Positions 16,450 to 25,300 of a stretch of DNA of 40,742 nucleotides are shown here, piece after piece. The translations under genes were made by a program, and so were the position numbers. The notes beneath the pieces were generated by a model that worked only from the letters and a program-made list of their open reading frames with translations, made no database searches and had not been told where the DNA came from. Position 1 is the stretch's first letter, and each line of letters starts with the position of its first letter. This stretch comes from CAYMZZ01 sp046297935 (lineage in GTDB: Bacteria > Bacteroidota > Bacteroidia > Chitinophagales > Chitinophagaceae): contig JBKBHA010000019.1 in assembly GCA_046297935.1 (NCBI GenBank), positions 1 through 40,742 of the forward strand, given 5' to 3'.

Positions 16450-16525
16450 AACAACTAAACGACCCCACAACTAAACAACAAAACAGCTCCACAACCCTGC
16501 CTGCCGGCAGGCAGGTCAACCATTC
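16450..16525 (-). repeat. Octamer array, copy 1, abutting the stop of the next gene
   Basis: Six degenerate units related to AACAACTA run in 8-base register from 16450 to 16497. Then comes the perfect 20-bp palindrome CCTGCCTGCCGGCAGGCAGG (16496-16515), then AACCATTC (16518-16525). The last unit overlaps the stop codon (16524-16526) of the minus-strand gene. Read in the gene's sense direction, units look like GAATGGTT or TAGTTGTG. Confidence 0.8.
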
Positions 16526-17306
16526 AACTCTTCATTCGTCCGCAAACAAAGACCTGTCCGTCGGTGGTATACACTTTGTTGGCGGCTTCAATCCCAATTT
16601 TATCGATTATGGGTTTAAGTGCTTTGCTGATTCTAAGTTTTACGGCAGTGCTGTTGAGATAAGTTTTTACCTGTTTTTCCATCTCTTTTTTGATGGCAAG
16701 CTCGAAGCTGTTCAGCAGCGGCATCAAAATATCCGAAGGGCCATTGAATTCGAACTTTCCGACCATGTTAACTTTGTCGGCCTGAAAACTGATTGAGCCG
16801 TTGTGAATAATTGGTTTGAGTTTCACAAAAATCTGACGCGCACCCACCCAGTTCAGATCAGGAGCACGGCGGTCCTCGAATCGGTCGGCGCAGCCCGGAC
16901 AACGACCTTTTATTTCGTGTTCTTCACCTTCAAAGTCGAGTCGTAGCCAGAATGCATTTTCCTCGAAAACGATGGCATGTCCGGTACTGTTGATATCGTT
17001 CACATGGTAAACCCAGTTGTGACCTGGCTTGGTTATTTTTTTCTCAGCTATTTTGAAGCCGCGTTTGTCTGCTCCGATTCGAAAAAAGCCATTGTCGCGA
17101 TCAAGTCGCACAGATACAGAACTAAACTCTCCCGCCATCATTAGGGCTGCAATTTCAGATCCACTGATTGTTTTACAATCAGTGGTATTGGAAACTTTGA
17201 CCGTTGCCGGGGCAGGATTTTCTGTATTGATTCTGGGTTTCACCACAGGAGTAGTTTGTGCATGGCAGCAAAAAGCTGCCAGCATAGATAGTACGAGCAG
17301 TTTCAT
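16524..17306 (-). CDS. Exported hypothetical protein, last gene of envelope operon
   Basis: Not recognised. 260 residues with a signal peptide at 1-17 (MKLLVLSMLAAFCCHAQ), so periplasmic or secreted. A Cys pair (RCPGCADRF, near 133-141) could bind metal or form a disulfide. The C-terminal half (ELAIKKEMEKQVKTYLNSTAVKLRISKALKPIIDKIGIEAANKVYTTDGQVFVCG) is helical and then a short beta hairpin. It is the fifth gene of a minus-strand operon, 37 bases after the preceding gene. Its TGA stop coincides with the start of an octamer repeat array. Confidence 0.75.
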   Translation of the reverse strand: MKLLVLSMLAAFCCHAQTTPVVKPRINTENPAPATVKVSNTTDCKTISGSEIAALMMAGEFSSVSVRLDRDNGFFRIGADKRGFKIAEKKITKPGHNWVYHVNDINSTGHAIVFEENAFWLRLDFEGEEHEIKGRCPGCADRFEDRRAPDLNWVGARQIFVKLKPIIHNGSISFQADKVNMVGKFEFNGPSDILMPLLNSFELAIKKEMEKQVKTYLNSTAVKLRISKALKPIIDKIGIEAANKVYTTDGQVFVCGRMKS

Positions 17307-17343
17307 ATTGTATGTATTAAACTTTCAATTTTATGGACCTGAA

Positions 17344-18660
17344 TCAATCGCCCGACCGCTTGTACTTTTCTTTCACAAACTCATAAAACATGTAGCCATA
17401 TCTGTCATACCAATCGGGTGTGCCAAACTGTTCCTCACATACGGCCAGTTCAATCATGCTTTCCTGCAACCGTTCCAGCAGTTCCGTATATTTTTTATCA
17501 TATGCATCTTTCAGATTTTTAACGGCACCTTCGATTTTGGCTCTTTCGGCCTGCCAGGCCAGACCAGTTACGGCGTGTGTTCCGGATGCGTTGTCGCCAA
17601 AAGCAATCGCTTTGTCGCTAAAGTCTTTGGTACACTTGTAAATGATCCGCAACTGCTCAAGGTTGTAGCGCACTTTGTTGAATTTTTCGCGTGCTTCGGT
17701 GAAGCAGGTGGCACAGTCGCCGCCGCCGGTTCCCAGAGCGCCTTCTTCCAGGTCGGGACAAAAGGAGGGAATATTTGGCATGCCGGGCGGAGGAGGCATC
17801 GAAAGACATTCACCCATGCCGAAGTATTCTTCGAGCAGGTCTTTGGTGCTGGTCATCATATCTTTTGCCTTTTTGATCTTCTCCTGCAGTTCGCCCAGTT
17901 TTTTGGCATCCATTATGCCTTTCAGGCGCTCCCAGTCTACACTGCTACCACGTCCGCGGGCGCTCGCTGTCAGAGGAAGGGCCAGTTGCATCAGCATTGC
18001 CAGTAATAACAATCCTGCCTTATTTCTTTTCCTAAGTAAAACAAATACAAGGATCAATAAAATCAGCACTACTGCACCGAGTACATAGAGGACTATGCTG
18101 CTGTTTTTGCTTTCTTCATTGGGTGTGGGGGAGTTTGTTACGGCACCGTCGCTCATCGATGATTTGTTTTCTTTATTGGATGCAGCAACAAAAGGCGAGG
18201 CGAGAGCGCCTTTTCGCTCAGGTGCGGCCAAAACCACCAGTTGGTATTGGCCAGATTGATCATCGGAAGCAAACACTCTAATACCAAAGTCGCCATAGGT
18301 TCGTACTTTGAGTTGTGCAATGCCATCATCCACGTCGGCCGTGGAGGCTGTCTTCTTTATATCCTGCCAATTGTTTTTAACCAGCTCCATTTTCACCTCG
18401 GCATTATCAGGACCAATGAGGAATACATCGATTGGTTGAAACATGGATGCTCCCTTTACATAATAGTAGTCGCCCTCCGCATTAAGGGAACCTTTACCTC
18501 CGGCGATACTCGCACCTTTCCATTCTTTATAGGGCTTCAATTGCAACTTTACCGGCTTCAACTTTTGGTCGAGCGAAAAGGGCTGTGCCTGTACGGTAGT
18601 TGCTGCCAGCACCAGAATGAAGCAAACCAGAAAGCCATTTCGACAATAGGAGGTAAACAT
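17344..18660 (-). CDS. Exported two-domain membrane protein, unknown function
   Basis: 438 residues from the ATG at 18660. A TTG six bases earlier would overlap the previous stop. A signal peptide (about 1-26, ends TTVQAQ) is followed by a periplasmic domain (about 27-150) that resembles a pre-peptidase or sugar-binding beta fold. A polar linker comes next, then a membrane segment (189-209), RKRNK, and a second hydrophobic stretch (216-234) ending in ASA before RGRG, which itself looks like a signal peptide. The second domain (about 235-438) is helical, with a Pro-rich segment (MPPPPGMPNIPSF) and several Cys (CATC, KC, VC). Predicted topology puts both domains outside the cytoplasm. Fourth gene of the operon, 2 bases after the previous stop. 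Confidence 0.75.
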   Translation of the reverse strand: MFTSYCRNGFLVCFILVLAATTVQAQPFSLDQKLKPVKLQLKPYKEWKGASIAGGKGSLNAEGDYYYVKGASMFQPIDVFLIGPDNAEVKMELVKNNWQDIKKTASTADVDDGIAQLKVRTYGDFGIRVFASDDQSGQYQLVVLAAPERKGALASPFVAASNKENKSSMSDGAVTNSPTPNEESKNSSIVLYVLGAVVLILLILVFVLLRKRNKAGLLLLAMLMQLALPLTASARGRGSSVDWERLKGIMDAKKLGELQEKIKKAKDMMTSTKDLLEEYFGMGECLSMPPPPGMPNIPSFCPDLEEGALGTGGGDCATCFTEAREKFNKVRYNLEQLRIIYKCTKDFSDKAIAFGDNASGTHAVTGLAWQAERAKIEGAVKNLKDAYDKKYTELLERLQESMIELAVCEEQFGTPDWYDRYGYMFYEFVKEKYKRSGD

Positions 18661-18662
18661 GT

Positions 18663-19271
18663 TCAAAGTTTTTTTAGATGATCAGCCCAATCTATGGCAA
18701 GTTGTTTGAGTGCTGTGTCGGAAAAGAGTATACCGTTGTCGGCGGCACTTCCGGCGTCGATATCGGAAACGATGCTGGCGAAATAGTTGTTTACTCTAAA
18801 TACTACGGTATAATAATGGCTTGCCCGCTCTCGTGTGAATACAAGCGCCGCTTCATCCCCGGCAGGGAATGATTCTTTAAAGTCGGGGTGATAAGACCAG
18901 GTTTGCAGCATTCGTCCCAGTCTTCCGGCATCGGGTACACGTTCCACACTCAATTGTAAGGAAGGTTTCGATTGGCGATCATATTGCAGTCGCACCAGTG
19001 CGACAGTGTCATTGTTGGCGCCAAAGCTGACTGGTGGCATTTTTTCGAACCGTTCCTCCAGCAGTGAAATAGGTATCAGATTACTTTCCGGATAGTCGTT
19101 GCCCGATGGTTCATTTCTATCCATACTGGTTGCTTTGGCCTGATCACTTTCTGTTCCGGCGCTCGTGCTTGCCTGATCGGCGGCAGTTTCTTTCGAAGCC
19201 GACTGATTCTGGCAGGAAACGGAAATACAGATGCCAGTGGAAAGGATGATTAAATTCAATATCCGATTCAT
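18663..19271 (-). CDS. Putative lipoprotein, unknown function
   Basis: 202 residues with a lipoprotein signal (MNRILNLIILSTGICISVSC, Cys20), then a Ser/Thr/Gln/Glu-rich linker to about residue 60. The folded part (about 65-202) ends with a pattern of GDEAALVFTRE, two beta strands (YYTVVFRVNNYFASIVSD) and a helix ALKQLAIDWADHLKKL. This closely resembles the end of the first lipoprotein of the same operon, so the two may be distant relatives. It lies 10 bases after the OmpA-type gene and 2 bases before the next gene. A structural or sensory envelope role is a guess. Confidence 0.75.
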   Translation of the reverse strand: MNRILNLIILSTGICISVSCQNQSASKETAADQASTSAGTESDQAKATSMDRNEPSGNDYPESNLIPISLLEERFEKMPPVSFGANNDTVALVRLQYDRQSKPSLQLSVERVPDAGRLGRMLQTWSYHPDFKESFPAGDEAALVFTRERASHYYTVVFRVNNYFASIVSDIDAGSAADNGILFSDTALKQLAIDWADHLKKL

Positions 19272-19281
19272 GATGGAAGGT

Positions 19282-20922
19282 TTAAGGAGTTAACAGTTTT
19301 ATTTCTACACGTCGGTTGAGTGCTCGTCCGGCTTCTGTTTGGTTGTCAGCGACTGGTTCTGTTTCGCCGTAACCCCGGGTTTGCAGGTGGTCTACTTTCA
19401 GGTTTTGTTCTTTTAACCAGGTCAGCACTGCCTCTGCTCTCTGGCCAGATAATCGGAGGTTGTATGTGTCGTCACCTTCCGCGTCAGTGTGGCCGCCTAT
19501 TTCCAACTTTCTATTTGGGTTTTTTCGGATCAACTCGGCCAGTTTATTTAGGGTTGGCAAGGAACTGCTCTTAATGCTGGCCTTATCAGTATCGAAATAA
19601 ATGCCGTATAATTCCACTTTGCCTTTTTCGTCAAGCTGCTCCTGCATTCCCGCATCGGTTTCGGGTTCCAGCTTTAGGTTCACTACAGCCGGTTGTCGTT
19701 GAGTGAGATCGTCGCTGCCGCTTTTGCTTTTGTAGCCGGCGCAGGATGCCTGCACCAACACCATACCGCAGGGAACCCTGTCAATTCTGTATTCACCTTT
19801 TCCATCGGTTCTTGTTTCGCCCGCACCCGATATACGAATCAGGGCATCGGCAATTGGCTTGCGTGTTTTGGCATCCGTTACCCGTCCGCTTACCGAAGAC
19901 AGGGGCAGACTTTTTGGATTGATAAGGAGTCGAACAAAATCGATCGCAAAGCCGTCGCCTTTCACCGAAGTCGGGCTGTCGATAAAAATATTCAGCCGAC
20001 CTTTTTTGATTTCTGAGAAATATTCGGGCAGAATAGCCAGGGTTATCAGTTTGCCCACCGGACCTCCCTGTTTAAGTTCATTCAGCAGGGTGGAAATGGA
20101 AGGAATTTCCCGATCATTTAGATAGAATCTGAATTGCGATGAGAAACTGGGAGCCTGAAAGTCATCAACAAAAATCTGCAGGACTACCTGTTTGATGTCG
20201 ACGGAAGCAACAGGTGGCTGAAGACGCAGTGTTTCCGGCAGGTTGTCGGGGCGGCGCGTGCTGCTGGTATACCCGTCCGACTTCTCGCGTTTGTAACCAC
20301 CGGCTTTCGATGGATATTGGTAGCCGCTGTTTACCATTATCCTGTCCGTACCCGGCGGATCGTCGGGTTCAGACACAAAGGGGAAACCATGTGGTTTGGT
20401 GCTTTCGCCTGAAAAGGGATCATAATTAGCTGGCCAGCCATACCCGAGGTTGTCGATATCGCCATACACATATACCAGGTCGGCGAGCGGCACGTTGGTT
20501 TGCTGCTGTTCAGGGCGTGCCCATTCGTCTGGAATAAACGGCCGCGACACTTTGAAGCCTGATTTTCTCCGCTGTGCAATTAGTTGCTTACGCATTAAAA
20601 CATGCAGGGCACGTGCATCGGCCGGTTTTTCGCCGTACAATTGCTCAAGGTAGTCGGAACTAAGTTTTTCAAATTGTTTTCTGGCATCGTGAAAAAACCG
20701 GGCGTCTTCCTGTGGCGTAATGTAATCCTTATCCTCTTCCGACAACGGGGTAAGCGCCGATTTATCAGACGTATCGATCAATACGCTGCTGCTGTTATTG
20801 TTTGTATGCTGAACCGTTTTCGTATTGGGCGAATCTTGAACTTTCGTCTGTTCTCTTTCGCCAGACTGTTCGGCCTGGTTGCAGGCAAGCAACAGCGTTA
20901 ACCATGGTAGTATGCGGAGCAT
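19282..20922 (-). CDS. OmpA-family lipoprotein with carboxypeptidase-regulatory-like domain
   Basis: 546 residues. Lipoprotein signal MLRILPWLTLLLAC (Cys14). Residues ~70-340 are an unrecognised region, including YVYGDIDNLGYGWPANYDPFSGE and a domain with RFYLNDREIPSI. Residues ~345-420 form a beta-sandwich of the CarboxypepD_reg type (VSGRVTDAKTRKPIADALIRISG...TRTDGKGEYRIDRVPCG). Residues ~435-546 form an OmpA peptidoglycan-binding domain (YFDTDKASIKSSSLPTLNKLAELI, GHTDAEGDDTYNLRLSGQRAEAV, GYGETEPVADNQTEAGRALNRRVEI). The protein should sit in the outer membrane and bind peptidoglycan, probably as the anchor of the proteins encoded around it. Second gene of the operon, 2 bases after the first. 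Confidence 0.9.
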   Translation of the reverse strand: MLRILPWLTLLLACNQAEQSGEREQTKVQDSPNTKTVQHTNNNSSSVLIDTSDKSALTPLSEEDKDYITPQEDARFFHDARKQFEKLSSDYLEQLYGEKPADARALHVLMRKQLIAQRRKSGFKVSRPFIPDEWARPEQQQTNVPLADLVYVYGDIDNLGYGWPANYDPFSGESTKPHGFPFVSEPDDPPGTDRIMVNSGYQYPSKAGGYKREKSDGYTSSTRRPDNLPETLRLQPPVASVDIKQVVLQIFVDDFQAPSFSSQFRFYLNDREIPSISTLLNELKQGGPVGKLITLAILPEYFSEIKKGRLNIFIDSPTSVKGDGFAIDFVRLLINPKSLPLSSVSGRVTDAKTRKPIADALIRISGAGETRTDGKGEYRIDRVPCGMVLVQASCAGYKSKSGSDDLTQRQPAVVNLKLEPETDAGMQEQLDEKGKVELYGIYFDTDKASIKSSSLPTLNKLAELIRKNPNRKLEIGGHTDAEGDDTYNLRLSGQRAEAVLTWLKEQNLKVDHLQTRGYGETEPVADNQTEAGRALNRRVEIKLLTP

Positions 20923-20924
20923 GG

Positions 20925-21545
20925 CTACTGAATTTTTTCGGCAATTGCCTTTGCCAGCGATTTAAGCTGGCTGGCATTAAAGCAGGGACACGGTGTTTTA
21001 GCGCTTCTACTTTCCTGAGTTTTTAATTCAACCAGCAGATTTTTTTTGTGAAAAACAATTTGTTCCTGTTGCCGACCGGTAAGTTTGTCTGTGAATGAAA
21101 GCGAAAATGCAGCTTCGCCTATTTCAGAAAGTTCTTTCAATCCGTTGGCTGCATTTTGCTTTTTCATCGCATTGAAACTGGCGGCGCCATCCGATTTCGG
21201 ACTGGCAATGAAGATCAGCTCATCGCCCCATGCTTTATCAAGTCCATAACTGCGGTTGCAGGTCGCGCCTTTGCGTTCTACGGAAGTAATTCGCTCTTTG
21301 ATTGCTTTTGCCTGGCAGTATTCTTCAATCATGCCTGCAGTTAGCAGATTGGAGCAATCGACTGCTGTAGTGGCTTTGCTTGCTGTAGCTGGTTTCGCAG
21401 CCGGGCTGGTTGAAGTTTGTTCAGACAGTGCGGGCTCATTGCTTTTTGTTGTTTCTGTTCCTGCATTGGGTGAGGTTTGGCAGGAAAATAGCAGCGCTAG
21501 CAGGCCGATTTTGGCACTGCTTTTACAGTGTAAGAGAAGGTTCAT
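20925..21545 (-). CDS. Putative lipoprotein, first gene of the envelope operon
   Basis: 206 residues. The hydrophobic stretch KIGLLALLFSC suggests a lipidated Cys22. A Ser/Thr/Ala-rich linker runs to about residue 60. The folded domain has paired Cys (VDCSNLL and EYC; later CNRS and CPCF) and the pattern GEAAFSLSFTDK, QEQIVFHKKNLLVELKT, QLKSLAKAIAEKIQ. This is loosely reminiscent of DUF3558-type lipoproteins, but the call is not firm. The gene starts 86 bases after the stop of a response-regulator gene on the same strand and begins a run of five exported proteins. Function unknown. Confidence 0.75.
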   Translation of the reverse strand: MNLLLHCKSSAKIGLLALLFSCQTSPNAGTETTKSNEPALSEQTSTSPAAKPATASKATTAVDCSNLLTAGMIEEYCQAKAIKERITSVERKGATCNRSYGLDKAWGDELIFIASPKSDGAASFNAMKKQNAANGLKELSEIGEAAFSLSFTDKLTGRQQEQIVFHKKNLLVELKTQESRSAKTPCPCFNASQLKSLAKAIAEKIQ

Positions 21546-21603
21546 GGGTAATGGTATTTGATCAGGTTATGATTCAGCGTAAAATTGAGAGAAAGGGACT
21601 GAA

Positions 21604-21623
21604 CCAAAAAAGCATGATCATGC
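21604..21623 (-). terminator. Weak hairpin with T run between response regulator and envelope operon
   Basis: On the minus strand the palindrome GCATGATCATGC (21612-21623) is followed by six T. The stem is only 4 bp with a 4-base loop, so termination would be partial at best. It could instead be a regulator site. Confidence 0.25.
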
Positions 21624-21631
21624 AGGGCTGA

Positions 21632-22276
21632 CTACAGTAACTTTTTTCGGAGTGCGAGGCTTACGGCTTCTGTTGCGCTGTTTACATGCAATTTGCCATA
21701 GATATGGCGAATGTGAAATCGAACGGTGTCGATACTGATGCCTAATTTGTCGGCGATCATTTTATAGCTGTCGCCTTCCACCAGGCGGGCAAGCACTTGT
21801 TGTTCTTTGTCGGTTAGCAGACTCAGTTGGGAAGATGGCTTTGAGCTGTGTTCCTGTCGGGCAAAAAGAGAAAGCACTTTACGTGCTACTGATGCGGTCA
21901 TGGGTGATCCGCCATCCAATGTGTCTTTGATGGCTCGCACAATATCGTGTGGAGTACTGCTTTTGAGGATATATCCGTCTGCTCCGGCACAGATCGCATC
22001 AAATACCCGCTCATTGTCGTCGAATACAGTTAGGATAAGCACCTGCACATCCGGAAAAGCCTGTTTAATGGATCGGGTAGCGTCTATTCCGTTGGTCCAG
22101 GGCATATCGATATCCATCAGTACCAATTTTAAGCCGAGACCGTGGATTTTTCCTGCTGCGTCACTGCCTTCGGTAAAACTGGCTCGCAAATCTATTTCCG
22201 GGTATTCATCGAAAAACAGTTGCAAACTGTTGCGGTAGGCTTCGTTATTTTCGAATATGGCTATCGGTACAGGCAT
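21632..22276 (-). CDS. NarL/LuxR-family response regulator
   Basis: 214 residues. The receiver domain (about 1-120) has the phospho-acceptor Asp55 (LVLMDIDMPWTNGID) and the conserved Lys of YILKSST. The first acidic pair is unusual (FEN rather than a DD pair). The LuxR-type helix-turn-helix is at about 145-210 (LTDKEQQVLARLVEGDSYKMIADKLGISIDTVRFHIRHIYGKLHV). It is encoded 28 bases after a propeller sensor kinase with a HisKA_3 domain, the usual partner for NarL-type regulators. Downstream on the same strand is the five-gene envelope operon, the most obvious candidate target. Confidence 0.93.
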   Translation of the reverse strand: MPVPIAIFENNEAYRNSLQLFFDEYPEIDLRASFTEGSDAAGKIHGLGLKLVLMDIDMPWTNGIDATRSIKQAFPDVQVLILTVFDDNERVFDAICAGADGYILKSSTPHDIVRAIKDTLDGGSPMTASVARKVLSLFARQEHSSKPSSQLSLLTDKEQQVLARLVEGDSYKMIADKLGISIDTVRFHIRHIYGKLHVNSATEAVSLALRKKLL

Positions 22277-22304
22277 TATTTCTATTGTGTAAAATCGGAC
22301 AAGT

Positions 22305-25300
22305 TTAAATGTTGGTCACTAACTGAATCAGACAGCCGTGTCCAGGTTGGCTTCTTAAAATAAACTGACCGCCCATTTCTTTCATACGATGACGCATATT
22401 GTCGATGCCGTTACGACGATCGATGGCTGATTCATCAAAGCCTACTCCATTATCTGCCAGTTTTATTTGCAAAGACCTCTTGTCTATCGAGGTTTCAAAA
22501 ACGAATCGAGTGGCATTAGCATATTTCAATGAATTGTTCAACGCTTCTTTACATACCAGGTATAGGTTTCGGCGTTGAAGCATTGTTAGCTGCACATCAT
22601 TCCTGGAAGTCGAGTCGGTCCAGACTATATCAATGCCTTTACTTTCCAGCAATGGTACGGCATAGGCCCGAAACCGCTGTACAAAATTGGTCAGTCGGTC
22701 ATTCTCCGGTTGGATGGCCCAAACAATATCGGCCATTTCCTGAATGCTATTGCCGGCTTTACTGCGAATTTCGTTCAACAATTCGACATCTTTCGTTCCT
22801 TCAAGTCTTCCCGCGAGCACACTGCTGTAAATTCCAATGCTACTGAGCGTACTACCCACATCATCATGCAGGTCGCGTGCCAGTTGCCATCTGATTTTGG
22901 CGATCTTTTTCTGCTCTCTGTTCTTTCGCCAGCGATAGATGAACACAGGCAACAATATCAGGAGGGTTGCCAATACGTAGAGCCAACCCTGTTGCCAAAT
23001 GGGTGTTTTAATTCTAAATTGATAGGACAGTCCAGGTTCCATCCATGTGCCATTGGGATGGCGGTATTGCAATTCCAGGCGATAACTGCCAGGCTGAAGT
23101 CGGGGAAGTAGCAACTGGCTGTTATTTCCCAGATAAATCCAGTTGTCGCCGATTCGGTAGCGATACTGGAGGCTGGGTGCCAGCAGATAGTCGAGTGCGG
23201 CAAATTCAAATTGAAGCTGATTGTCGTTCCAGGCAAGTACAGCTTGTCTGGCAGGGTCCAGGCGCCGGGTGCTGCTGGCCATTTTAGTAAACTTAAAGAC
23301 GAGGGGACGGGGTTGTTGAAGGAGTAATTGGGGCAGGTATTCCATTCTGTTTCGATACAGGAAGAAAAAGCCCTGTTTCCCGTCGTGAGCGGCTGCCAGA
23401 AAATCATTGTGACGTTTGTCGAGCTCAGTATTAGCCAACAATTCAGGATCTTTAACATCTCTTAAGAAATTGAATCCTACCGGCCCTTCAATGCACAACA
23501 GACCGTTCAGGTTTTCGATTCGGTTAATGGTATTCGATAAAAGGCCGTCGCGGTGCGTTAATTTTCGAATGAGTTTGCCATTTGAATCAAAAATAGCCAG
23601 GCCCTGATAGAGAGTACCAACTACCAAATGGTTTGCCAGCCAACCCAGGCGATACACGCTTCCCCGCAGTTTGGTGTCGGTCACTTTTACAAAGCTCCAG
23701 TTTTGTTCCGGTTGAAGAACGTACAGTTGGCCAAGTTCGTCAATTATCCAAACCTTACCTGAGGGATCGGCACACCAGTCGGCCAGCGAAGCCATATCGT
23801 CGGGAAGGGTACAATAGTCGATTTTTGTGCCTTCGTCATTGCAACGAATTATTTTTCGTTTGCCGGAAAAAAGAAGTCCTCCCTTATATGCAAGGCCGCG
23901 GGTAGAAAGTTGCCCCAGTTCACCAGGTTGCAAAATGGGCCGGAATGTTCCGTAAGTGATATCGAATTCAACAACCGCATCGCTGAACCAGGGAGTGAAA
24001 TAGTGTTTATCCTTTTTTTGACATAGCCAGGCTTGATAGTTTGACCATTTACCTGAAAAATAGGGTTGATCGTGGCGCTGTGAAAAGTTGGTAGCAGGAT
24101 TCCAGCGCAGCAGGGGTGCTCCCAGGCTGTGGTAGAGGATCATTCCCTCAGGACCGCTTCTGAGGCGACCAAAATGAAATTGCCAGGGGAACTCTGGTGC
24201 TGGTAAAGGCAATACGTTTCGACTCGTTGCTGATTCGCTGGCTACGAGGAATAAACCATCCTGGCAACCGACCCAGAGATGCTGGTTGCGGTCAAAGAAG
24301 AGGCTGCTGATTGTTTCAAATTGATACTCCCGATCGCCAATTGCCACGCGATCATATATCTTTTTCAACAAAAGACTGCTGTCATATTCCAATAACAGTC
24401 CACCCTGTGTAGCTATCAACATTCGTCCCTTTCCATCGCTGGCCATGGCGTCGGGCAGGTTGTAGAATTCGTTTGCTTTTGGTGGAGGCTGGGGAAGTGC
24501 AACGCTATCGATCAGCAGTTTGTCAGGATCGTAGCGGTACAGAAACCGGCCGCGCTGCGATTGTTGCCAGGTGCTAAACCAAATTCGACCACTGGCATCC
24601 TGTTGTATGGCGGCAATGTTCCTGCGTAAATTAAGTAATGGATGTTGATCGGGGTTATGATGGTAAAACTGCCATTCTGTTTTTTGGGGCAAATAACGCA
24701 AAAAACCTCCTGAGCTGGCAATCCAGATAGTGCCGTCTACGTCGACCAGCATATCACGCTGATTCAACAAGTCTGGATCGGTGATCATGCCGGGCGCTGT
24801 TTTCACGGGCGCAGCAACATTGTTGTTGATTTGGATGAGCCCCGACACACTGCTGCAAAATACCTGGTCGAAGGGTGTGACCAGCACATCATGTGTCCGT
24901 AAATGCTCTTTTCGAAGAGTGCTTAAGTCCGGCGAAGTAATTTGTCCGGTGTTTTGATTGTAGGCTATTGGCCCCTCGTGTTCGGTTACCGACCAGATGA
25001 GTCCACTTTTATCTTCGGCAATTCCCAGGTTCATGATGCCCGATGGCAGGCTGGACGACCTTTGTTCGGTATCGAAACTGAGCGTCTCAAAGCGTTGTCC
25101 GTCGAAACGTTGGAAGCCGTTGGCGGTGTTTAGCCAGATTAGACCTTCGGAATCCTGAAAAATGAATTTTACGCGATGGTCCGACAGCCCGTCGCGTAAA
25201 CTAATATGTCGCGCAGCGCGCATCGGGTTGGGCTGGCTGAAACAGACCTGAGACAACAGCAGCAGGATTGGCAGCCCAAGTCTAATGGTATAGGGTTGGT

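Noticed and set aside
16380..16796. Plus-strand frame of 138 codons
   Set aside because: It starts in a dispersed repeat, crosses an octamer array and then runs antisense to the well-supported gene ending at 16524.
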